The notes under the pieces were generated by a model, which was given only the letters and a program-made list of their open reading frames with translations, ran no database searches and had not been told where the DNA came from. Positions 55,813-64,000 of a DNA stretch of 64,000 nt are shown one piece after another. The position numbers and the translations under genes were made by a program. The DNA is from Siphonodentalium dalli (lineage: Eukaryota; Mollusca; Scaphopoda; Gadilida; Siphonodentaliidae). Within the stretch, counting starts at the first letter, position 1, and every line of letters begins with the position of its first letter. The DNA is taken from NCBI GenBank assembly GCA_032622095.1, contig CP136066.1, positions 191,692,816-191,756,815 on the forward strand. The letters are read 5' to 3'.

Positions 55813-56418
55813 TTATGTACAAGTCGCCATTATGAATGGAGATTTAAACATCTTAGCTCCTCCCACGATTTTAGCGGAACAAATGGCACCTGTCATAGGC
55901 TTTAATATACAGTTAGCTTTCAAGCGTATTAAAGAGGCGATATGTATATCGGGTACAAGACTCACTAACTCATTTTTAATTTTCATGGCTCCCAAATCAA
56001 AATACATTCTTACTCCATTGTCTCTTAAAAAATCTCGTCCAAGAATATGTGACCTGTTTAAATTCTTAGTTACATATAATCTATGAATAACCTTTAGTTT
56101 GTTTATTTTAAAATCGAGGTTTATATACCCTATTATTTCTAATATGTCATTGCTCGCTGAAGTAACAGTTGCTTGTTTCTTAATAAGTTTGGGTCGATCT
56201 TGTATTTTCTCATACAAGTTTATATAAATTAGTGAACAATCACCTCCACTATCCATCAAAGCTCTTACCCTTTGTTTTCTAATCATTACTACAATGGAAC
56301 ATGGTACTTGTTCATTTAACAATTTCCCAGTTTCTCCAGGATAATTATAATTTGGGCTACTAATTTTAAATTCAGGTATCTTTGTTACACAATTCATATC
56401 AATGTTTTTGTGTTTCAT
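55813..56418 (-). pseudogene. Gypsy aspartic protease region, 201 aa
   Basis: RALMDSGGDCSLI is a retropepsin-type active-site loop (D-S-G) preceded by the usual hydrophobic strand. HILGRDFLRDNGV is the second conserved block (I-L-G-x-D-F-L), as in Gypsy proteases. The frame then continues toward the reverse transcriptase. The protease itself is not interrupted. The first Met is arbitrary, as this would be part of a polyprotein. Confidence 0.75.
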
Positions 56419-56809
56419 AAAAATCCCTACTTTTATTGTTCATTTCTTGTTTATGAGTGATAGTTTGTTTCTTTTGCTCAATTATTATTTTCGGATTTGT
56501 TTTATCGAGTTTGATTTCTCCTGGTTCACTAGGCAACTTCTTCTGTTTAATTTTCCTTCTCTTCAAATCATTTTTACCTGATTTTATTCCATAATACAAT
56601 GGTGGCCCATTTGGAGATTTTATTTGGTTATTTTTAATTACATTCCTAGTTCTCCCATCTGATATACGAGATGTCTTATCATCCTGTAAACCATTTAAGT
56701 TATACTTTCGACTTTTACCTAACTCGAAACATTTAATTTGCTCAATTATTCTAGCTTGAAAATTTTCTATTAATTTCTTTTGATTTATTTCGTTCCATTT
56801 TTCGGCCAC
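56399..56809 (-). pseudogene. Gypsy gag-pol linker region, 136 aa
   Basis: A Lys/Asn-rich frame (MAEKWNEINQKKLIENFQAR... KKQTITHKQEMNNKSRD) between the zinc knuckle and the protease. It overlaps the start of the protease frame by 20 bases in a different frame. No domain is recognised. The position suggests the N-terminal extension of Pol or the end of Gag. Confidence 0.45.
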
Positions 56810-56844
56810 CTTAAAAATGGAACCATTTAGTTTAAATTTTTCTT

Positions 56845-57335
56845 TCGTCTTTCATCTGCCTGACGCAGCCAACACCAGTCTATAGAATGTCCCCCTTTTT
56901 GACAATATTCACACCGAAATGGCGTCCCGCCCCGGGGCGTTGATTCCTTACAAAACCCTGTGAATTTGAAGGATTAACTGGCCTTGCTGTTTCATTTTTC
57001 ATTTTTAATGCCCTCACATTATGTTGTGGTGGCGACCCTCTATTTGGCCCCGACATAACGCGTGGCCCCTGGTACCTATTTTGAGCTTGCACTGGGCGTG
57101 GTCCATGATACCTATTTGGTTGGGATCTCTGAAATCTTTCAAAACCCCTTCTACGAACATGATCAATTTCCATCGCAATGGGTGTTTCATTATCAACAGC
57201 ATTTATTTGCGACCTATCATATGTACCCTCACCATACCTTAGTTTATACCATTTATGTAAATTAGCTTCCCTCATTGCACACTCTACTGCCATATCTAAC
57301 TGTGGATGATTTTCCCTAATTAATTTAAACCTCAA
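56845..57335 (-). pseudogene. Gypsy Gag C-terminal part with zinc knuckle
   Basis: In frame with the preceding gag piece but after a TAA stop. It starts LRFKLIRENHPQLDMAVE, the usual end of the capsid domain, and runs through an Arg/Pro/Asn-rich basic stretch (RPVQAQNRYQGP). Near 56900-56930 another frame encodes CEYCQKGGHSIDWC, a perfect C-x2-C-x4-H-x4-C zinc knuckle, so a frame shift separates it from the basic region. Confidence 0.7.
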
Positions 57336-57998
57336 TTAATCATTGTATAATCCATCTACAAAATATCCCACCAATTGCATTTCAATGGCAGGATCTTGGA
57401 TATGATCTTCAAATGCATCTGTAGCTATCTCCCGTAATCGTTCGGAATATACCTGAATACTTTCCTCTTTCTTTTGCCTAATGTTGCGTAAAATAGAGAG
57501 AGCATGTTGATTGTCTGCTATATCTCCATAACGTGTCCACAATTCCCTTTTGAACTCAGCCCAAGTAATTCTTAGGACCCCATGCATCGTATTTTGTTTC
57601 ATAAATCTTTGTACAAATTCTGCTACTGGTCCCCGTGCCGTTTGATTAGCTAATTTAATTTGATCTTCATCAGCTGCATCCGTCGCTACAGAATACCTTT
57701 CTATTTGTAAAATCCAGTCTTTGAACCCTTTGGGTTCACCTGAAAATTTCCCTATTATCTTAGCGGCGCCCAAAGCTGCATGTACAGCTGTTGACTGCAT
57801 CGAGGCCTCAGACTGTTGAACCACTGCATTTTTAAATAAATGCATTTGTTCAGTCAATTGTTCTATTGAAGGTTTCTCATTCATCACACCAGCAAACCTC
57901 TCAATGCAGACAAAACATCTACTAATCGGATTAAATACACCCCCACAACTTCGCAAAATGACACTTAGTCTGCTTTCCAACTGAGACATCACAAGCAA
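57336..57998 (-). pseudogene. Gypsy Gag capsid part, 220 aa
   Basis: KIIGKFSGEPKGFKDWILQI, WAEFKRELWTRYGD and SIQVYSERLREIATDAF are consecutive blocks of the retrotransposon gag capsid domain. The stop TAA at 57336-57338 falls right after GYFVDGLYND, in the middle of the domain, and the frame continues coding on the other side. It is therefore either a nonsense mutation or, less likely, a read-through site. The start at 57998 may be internal. Confidence 0.75.
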
Positions 57999-58192
57999 TG
58001 TTAGCTGTTATATTATGTATTGTGTTCCCGAAATAAAATTTTAAGAGTGGCCCAGCCTTTGCTCACACCTAAATATCGAAAGCAATTAACGCGGTCATAA
58101 TATTTACAAACAGCAAAAAACAATGAGACATTCGCGAAGATACATCCGAGAATACACACATCCTGGAGAAAGTCTAACGAGCACGTTATTAA

Positions 58193-58638
58193 CCTTTTAC
58201 CCAACAGAACGGCCCTGTGCCAATGCATTCTCTTATATATGCGAGTGGACCACAGGTCGCCTCGCATATATAAGAGAATGAATTGGCTTAACACATATTA
58301 AAAATGATAAAATTGTCAAAGAATGTAGAAAAATATTATAAAAATTGATAAAAAATGTAAGAATTTTTTTTTAAATTGTTAAAGAATGTAAGAAAAAATG
58401 GTAAAAAATATTTTTTTTAGGCCAATGCATTCTCTTATATATGCGAGGCGACCTATGGTCGACTCGCTTATATAAGAGAATGCATTGGCACAAGGCATAA
58501 CTGTAGCCATCTCAATGTGGTGAATGAACCGGTTCCAATGATATCCATATTTGTATGGTATTAATAAGACAGACCGAAGATATTTTAGGCTGTTGAAGCT
58601 TTATTTGGCCGTTTTTGGCCGTTTTGTTGGGTAAAGGG
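58193..58638. mobile_element. piggyBac-like MITE with two internal hairpins, second copy
   Basis: TTAA at 58189-58192 and 58639-58642. The ends CCTTTTACCCAACAGAACGG and the complement of CCCTTTACCCAACAAAACG match the MITE at 41404-41760, in opposite orientation. The same pair of hairpins (arms CCAATGCATTCTCTTATATATGCG) lies at about 58220-58287 and 58421-58489, separated by an A/T-rich stretch longer than in the other copy. Confidence 0.85.
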
Positions 58639-58791
58639 TTAATATAGTTACCCCATAGCTCATATAATTTTTTTTTATAAATTGTATTAATCAAAAATAG
58701 CACAAGTAACGAATATACAACAGAAAACAGTTCATAAACAATACAATGCAAATACAATACATTTATTTTATATGTTACTATTTGATTATCT

Positions 58792-58836
58792 TCTACTATA
58801 TATTTTGAGAACTACGTATATATATATATATATATA

Positions 58837-58891
<55 letters not shown>

Positions 58892-61338
58892 ATGTGGGTA
58901 CTTCATAGAATCGAAAACGGCTGCGCGGATCGAGCTAAAATTTCGTATATAAGGGTAAAAACCCACGGGGATCGTCCACGTCGCATTTTGGACAAGTTCT
59001 GAGCACTAATTCTCCACTCTCAATCATCAAAATCGCCGCAATCGGCACTTCGGGGGGTTAATGCATCAACGATCTTTATATTAACCATATTTGGAGTCGT
59101 TAACCGACTAACGCTCTTTATTGCCATCGACGTTGTAAACGGTTAACCATGCGTACGAAACTACGGACGCAAAAAGCGAAATGCATTTATCTCGATTAAA
59201 AAGGCAGAATTAACGTGTTGTGTGATTCTTATGTCTGTCGTTCCTAGGAACGGGGGAATTTTTCAATCATACCTCTTTTAGGGACGGGTACTGCGTGTTG
59301 TGTGAAAAAAAAATGCGTGTTGTGTGATTCTTATGTCTGTCGTTCCTAGGAACGGGGGAAATTTTCATCGAGTCAGTTTTTCAGACCGATGTACCTTAAA
59401 TCATACCTATTTTAGGGACGGGTACTGCGTGTTTTGTGATTCTTATGTCTTCTTCACCTTAATCGGGTAAAAAAAGGTCTAATCGGGTAAAATATTTAAA
59501 ACCAAAAATTAAATAAAAAAATTAATAAAAAAAATTAATTAAAAAATACCGTAAATTAAAAATGCACAATTAACTCATTTTATAAACAAAAAATTAATAT
59601 TAACTCATTGAAAACAAAAAATTCATCAAAAAATTAATTAAAAATTAATTAAAATTTTTATAAATTGTCAAGTTCCTCACGTACGCCGCCAGTGGCGGGC
59701 TAACCTGCTAGTCTACTATATATTTTGAGAACTCCGTATATATATATGTATGTGTGTATATATGTGGGTACTTCATAGAATCGAAAACGGCTGCGCGGAT
59801 CGAGCTCAAATTTCGTATATAAGGGTAAAAACCCACTTGGATCGTCCACGTCGCATTTTGGACAAACTATGAGCACTCATTCTCCACTCCCAATCATCAA
59901 AATGACCGCAAACTATACTTCGGGAGTTAAGGCATCAACGATCTTTATATTGACCATTTTTGGAGTTGTTAACCGACTAACGCTCTTTATTGCCATCGAC
60001 GTTGCTAAACGGTTACCCTTGCGTACGAAACTACGGATGCAAAACGCGAAATGCATTTATCTCGATTAAAAAGGCAGAATTAACGTTTTGTGTGATTCTT
60101 ATGTCTGTCGTTCCTAGGAACGGGGGAAATTTTCAATCATACCTCTTTTAGGGACGGGTACTGCGTGTTGTGTGAAAACAAAAATGCGTGTTGTGTGATT
60201 CTTATGTCTGTCGTTCCTAGGCACGTGGGAAATTTTCATCGGGTCAGTTTTTCCGCCCGATGTACCTTAAATCATACCTCTTTTAGGGACGGGTACTGCA
60301 TGTTTTGTGATTCTTATGTATTCTTCACCTTAATCGGGTAAAATAAGGTCTAATCGGGTAAAATATTGAAAAACCAAAAATTAAATTAAAGAATTAATAA
60401 AAAAAATTAATTCAAAAATCCAGTAAATTAAAAATGCACATTTAACTCATGTTATAAAAAAATAAATAATATTAACTCATTGAAAAAAAAAATTTAAATT
60501 CAAAAATTAATTCAAAAATTAATTAAAAATTAGTTAAAAAAAATAAAAATTGTCATGTTTCTGACGAACGCCGCCAGTGGCGGGCTAACCTGCTAGTCTC
60601 CTATATATTTTGGGACTTCTGTCTGTTTGTTTGTTTGTTATTTGTCTGTTAGCTATGGCCGGGAAAACTGCCGGGCGGATTTTGACGAAATTTGATACCT
60701 ACGGTTACTTTTGTCCAGGGAGTGTTTTGGACGTGTCAAATCGTGACTCCGACCTGACATTGACCTTCAAAAAGGTCAATTCAAGGTAAGTCGGGTAAAA
60801 TAGGACGGATTTCGACGAAATTTGATACCTACAGCTACTTTTGTCCGGGGAGTCTTTTGGACCTTAAATCGCTACCCCGACCTGACCTTGACCTTCAAAA
60901 AGGTCAATTCAATGTCAAATCGGGTAAAACGGACGGATTTCGACGAAATTTGATACCCATGGATACTTTTGTCCGGGGAGTGTTTTGGACAATCAAAATT
61001 GTCAATTCAAGGTCAAATCGCGAATTTTGACGGAATTTCGACAACATTTTAAACATAGGGTTACTTTTGTCCGAGGAGTGTTTTGGACGGGTCAAATCGT
61101 GACCCCAACCTGACCTTGACCTTCAAAATTGTCAATTCAAGGTCAAATCGGGAAAAAACCTGACGGATTTCGACGGGTGCTTTTGTCGGGTACTTTTGTC
61201 CGGGGAGTGTTTTGGACGGGTCAAATCGTGACCTCGACCTGAACTTGACCTTCAAAATGGTCAATTCAAGGTCAAGTCGCGCAATTCGCCGAAAAGCAGA
61301 GGGGAAACAGCCCGGACGAAGTCGGGTCTACCAGCTAG
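58792..61338 (+). mobile_element. head-to-tail array of three Helitron-like copies
   Basis: Copies at 58792-59711, 59712-60596 and 60597-61338 join exactly at CTAG/TCTA or CTAG/TCTC. The first two start TCTACTATATATTTTGAGAA, contain a TA/TG microsatellite, repeated TTGTGTGATTCTTATG blocks and an A-rich part. They end with CCGCCAGTGGCGG (5-bp stem), 9 nt, then CTAG. The third belongs to the family of 4293-5856 and ends with the CCCGGACGAAGTCGGG hairpin. The array thus mixes two families. No Rep-helicase ORF. Confidence 0.75.
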
Positions 61339-61374
61339 TTATATATATAATTATACGGCATATATCACACCACC

Positions 61375-61450
61375 ATCCGGCCAGTCGGCAGCCGAGAGGT
61401 AGCATACTGGTCTCTCGTGCTATAGCGGACCGGGGATAGAAACCTGGTCA
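61375..61450 (+). repeat. tRNA-like SINE head
   Basis: GGCAGCCGAGAGGTAGCATA resembles a tRNA-like A-box region, and GGACCGGGGATAGAAACC about 45 nt later a degenerate B box. No cloverleaf can be built, so a SINE remnant rather than a tRNA gene is proposed. Confidence 0.35.
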
Positions 61451-61517
61451 GGCCCGTTTCAAACGACGGATTTTTGTCGACTCGAATCTAATACCAGACC
61501 CACAATTGTATTAAATG

Positions 61518-63019
61518 CAGGGGGAGTCTGCAAAAAAAATTCCGTATATATGGCTGGGGTGGGTGGGTGGTCCAGAGGCCGAAAAAATCGTGCTTGTAAA
61601 TTTTTTCAAACAATTTACAAGTACTGACCATGTGATGTTGTTTGTAAGCATGTTAGTACCATGCTTGTTGGTATATGGCTATATATGCAGCTATAGTGAC
61701 TCTTTAGTTATAGCATTCAGGAAACTTAACCCATGGTTGAGTTATAATAATGCAAAACGTGTTTATAGATGGAACAAGGCCGGTAACGCTGGTATACATT
61801 GATAGGCGAAACCTGTGATATGCAGTAATATATGCATACATCCTTCCCCTAGTAATATGTGCATACATCCTTCCCCTAGTAATATGTGCATACATCCTTC
61901 CCCTAGTAATATGTGCATACATCCTTCCCCTAGTAATATGTGCATACATCCTTCCCCTGGTAATATGTGCATACATCCTTCCCCTAGTAATATGTGCATA
62001 CATCCCCCTAGTAATATGTGCATACATCCTTCCCCTGGTAATATGTGCATACATCCTTCCCCTAGTAATATGTGCATACATCCTTCCCCTAGTAATATGT
62101 GCATACATCCTCCCTCTAGTAATATGTGCATACATCCTTCCCCTAGTAATATGTGCATACATCCTTCCCCTATCATTCTGGTCTATCACCATGCATACGT
62201 ACCAAACCACATCAAAATTCGACAATCGACACTTAACTTTATTGCAAAAACTTTGTACGGACTGAATTTCGAACAATGCCCATAACTCTGGGTCACAACC
62301 CGTGATATTATGCATATTCGTTCCCCATTTCTGATCCGTCACCATTCCATAGGGCATCAAAATATGACAACCGACTCTTGAGTTATAATGAAAAATGTTT
62401 GTATGGACGCACGTACGGCTCGAGATGTCAACTATATACCCGCCGACTAATATCGGGGGGAATAATTACCATATATTAGGTGTATAGTGCACTGTATACC
62501 TAACCAAAAACAATTCCCCTCCCCCACCCCACCCGGTGGATATAAGACTAAAGAGTTCTTTGGTCATGCACAAATAATTGTGGAACCCCTGACCTGTTTA
62601 CCACTATTTACACTGGCCAGTGTACTCTGTCAGACACAACACACTCGATATATTAAGGCTATAATTGTTAGATACTGAAAACACCATGAAACACCTGGAA
62701 ATACAGTTTATTTTTCGTTTTTCTGATCTGTGTTTACCAATTAAGCATGTTATTGCTTGAGTCTGAATGGTACACAGCAAGAGTTTGCACAAAAAACGGA
62801 TATTGGAATGGGATTGAAAGGCAGTTAACACAGTTATTGAAGAACGGCTAAAAAAAAACTCTGAAATTTTGATAAAAAAACATGAGAAAAGGGGGTGGGA
62901 CCCCCAAATTTTCGAGGAAAAAAATATTTTTTTTGCACAAATGAGGTGGTGGGTCCATCGGGGTCGGAAAAAAAACTTTTTGGGCCCTATATGTGCAATT
63001 TTTTACCAGACTCCCCCTG
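61518..63019. mobile_element. hAT-like non-autonomous element, ~1.5 kb
   Basis: The ends are CAGGGGGAGTCTG and CAGACTCCCCCTG, with weaker inverted similarity continuing for about 45 bp. TTAAATG directly flanks both sides (61511-61517 and 63020-63026). CAGGG-type ends are typical of hAT elements, which usually make 8-bp duplications; 7 are matched here. The interior carries a 27-bp minisatellite and no transposase. Confidence 0.65.
61835..62172. repeat. 27-bp minisatellite, about 13 copies
   Basis: The unit is ATACATCCTTCCCCTAG plus TAATATGTGC, repeated with little change; two copies lack 3-6 bases. Because 27 is a multiple of three and the unit has no stop in several frames, long ORFs arise on both strands (156 codons on plus with NMCIHPSPS repeats, 218 codons on minus with GRMYAHITR repeats). 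Confidence 0.95.
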
Positions 63020-63620
63020 TTAAATGCGTCAAAAATGCGACCTTTGAAACAATTAGATCCGTGTCAGACGCATCACAGACGAATCTCTGTCCAATTCAGA
63101 CGAATCTTCGTCGGTGATACGTCTGAAATCCGGCTTGGTTTCAAACGACGGATTTTTGACGACTCGAATCTAATACATGTGACGAGAAGAGCCGAAAGTT
63201 GCCGAAGTAACGAATGCAAATGATATGATAATGATATGATAATGGTATAATAATGAGGGGTTTCCCCTTTTCTGTGGAAATACCCACATGACGTCATTTG
63301 TCGCACGCTCTCTTTGTTACAAAGAAAGATTATAGTCCAGGAGATCGGGAGGTAGTGTTGCTCATATTGACGGACAAGCTGCGACCATGTTATTACTTGC
63401 GCCAGTCCATACTGGACGCAAGTAATGTTTTCGGTCCGGATCTTTGTCTGTCTGTCCTTCCGGGAATATGTTACGTCATACCGGAAGTACATACTGTAAA
63501 AAATGAACACGCGCTAATATGAAATGGTTGCATCAATTGTAATTTAAATCCACATATATACTTAATTTGCATTGTTATCTGGTTTTATTTTGGTAATAAA
63601 TCGTTCATAAATGAACAATA
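63020..63620. other. non-coding stretch with one strong hairpin
   Basis: No gene supported. ATTACTTGCGCCAGT at 63391 and ACTGGACGCAAGTAAT ending at 63425 form a stem of about 15 bp. The 63138-63176 stretch repeats 61456-61494. Confidence 0.45.
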
Positions 63621-63621
63621 T

Positions 63622-63784
63622 TGAAAAATTTCAAAAAGTTCAAAAATTTCAAAAATTTCAAAAATTTCAAAAATTTCAAAAATTTCAAAAATTTCAAAAA
63701 TTTCAAAAACTTCAAAAATTTCAAAAATTTCAAAAATTTAAAATATTTCAAAAATTTAAAATATTTCAAAAATTTCAAAAAACT
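63622..63784. repeat. 10-bp tandem repeat AAAAATTTCA, phased A-tracts
   Basis: About 16 copies of a 10-bp unit with A5T3 in each, in almost perfect 10-bp register. It is low complexity; the Lys-Asn-Phe open frame across it is not a gene. A-tracts repeated at the helical period are known to give strong intrinsic curvature. Confidence 0.95.
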
Positions 63785-63893
63785 TAGTAATTTTTATAGG
63801 CGCCAAATTACCATCCAAGACGTATACCCTTATAAACTGCGGGTCAGTCATAGTAACGCACACGTCAACGCGTTTGAAGTTTTCAATGCGAAT

Positions 63894-64000
63894 GTCACTT
63901 TAACATTATCCCACAGTGAGTGCATAGTGTCACTTTAACATTCATCCACAGTGAGTGCCTTGTGTCACTTTAACAATCATCCCCCGTGAGAGCCTATTGT
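63894..64000. repeat. 35-bp tandem repeat, three copies, cut by window end
   Basis: GTCACTTTAACATT begins at 63894, 63929 and 63964, each followed by an ATCCCACAGTGAGTGC-type block. The last copy runs to the window end, so the array probably continues. Confidence 0.85.

Larger units (their letters stand above)
52720..57998 (-). mobile_element. Ty3/Gypsy retrotransposon, mostly complete but broken
   Basis: The order on the minus strand is gag capsid, nucleocapsid zinc knuckle, linker, protease, reverse transcriptase, RNase H, integrase and a C-terminal tail. This is the Ty3/Gypsy gene order. Breaks: a TAA inside gag at 57336-57338, a frame change before the zinc knuckle, a stop in the reverse transcriptase near 55660, a frame change near 55455, and stops after 53617. 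LTRs were not delimited. It is better preserved than the element at 32668-36054. Confidence 0.85.

Noticed and set aside
58013-58190. 5' LTR of the second Gypsy element
   Set aside because: No matching copy on the 3' side and no primer-binding site could be identified.
58772-59002. 76-codon ORF rich in Tyr-Ile
   Set aside because: Translation of a TA microsatellite.
61835-62172. CRISPR array
   Set aside because: Units are contiguous with no variable spacers, and the context is animal-type transposon DNA.
61704-62360. 218- and 156-codon ORFs on opposite strands
   Set aside because: Pure translations of a 27-bp minisatellite without any other coding sign.
63073-63510. 145-codon minus-strand ORF
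   Set aside because: No motif; it overlaps the hairpin and a dispersed repeat, so chance is likely.
63621-63938. 105-codon ORF rich in Lys-Asn-Phe
   Set aside because: Translation of the AAAAATTTCA repeat.

Overview
This window looks like repeat-rich, intron-bearing DNA from an animal, most likely a marine invertebrate such as a mollusc or another lophotrochozoan; the phylum is an inference from the transposon mix. It is AT-rich with no bacterial gene layout. Nearly all recognisable coding sequence belongs to retroelements. The only plausible host coding pieces are one short last exon (40544-40704) and a mirror-image pair of small ORFs beside the palindrome centre.

Positions 739-31205 form one giant inverted repeat. 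The left arm is about 18.4 kb and the right arm about 12.0 kb; they are almost identical apart from scattered substitutions, run-length differences and one 6.4 kb insertion. The centre (about 19163-19208) lies inside a direct tandem duplication of a 592-bp unit that is itself a hairpin. Each arm carries, from outside in: a TIR element with an internal tandem array; a Ty3/Gypsy Pol C-terminal fragment; a head-to-tail array of three Helitron-like copies; a tRNA-like SINE head; a region with a recurring GTAATTCCGTCAC motif; a second Helitron-like array; a polypyrimidine tract; and a small ORF. Only the left arm has an apparently intact non-LTR retrotransposon (6126-12562; ORF1 with an SGNH domain, ORF2 with endonuclease and reverse transcriptase). 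It therefore appears to have inserted after the arms were duplicated, or to be a haplotype difference.

The segment 31206-36100 holds degenerate repeats and a decayed Ty3/Gypsy element. The segment 37700-41800 is a mosaic of small non-autonomous DNA elements. One is a foldback element with 9-bp target duplications whose inverted repeats are 16-bp minisatellites; others are flanked by TTAA, including a piggyBac-like MITE nested in another element. The candidate host exon lies among them.

The segment 42000-51400 is built from long-inverted-repeat elements. One carries about 14 degenerate copies of a roughly 184-bp tandem unit and a LINE fragment. Nearby are a TTAA-flanked MITE, a second long-TIR element, and a direct repeat of about 465 bp.

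The segment 52700-58190 is a second, better preserved Ty3/Gypsy element on the minus strand, with gag, protease, reverse transcriptase, RNase H and integrase broken by stops and frame changes. From 58190 to the end come another piggyBac-like MITE, a third head-to-tail Helitron-like array, a SINE head, a hAT-like element carrying a 27-bp minisatellite, a helically phased A-tract array and a 35-bp tandem repeat running off the window.

The main biology here is structural: repeated palindrome formation and tandem rolling-circle-type transposon insertion. No operon-like or pathway system was found.
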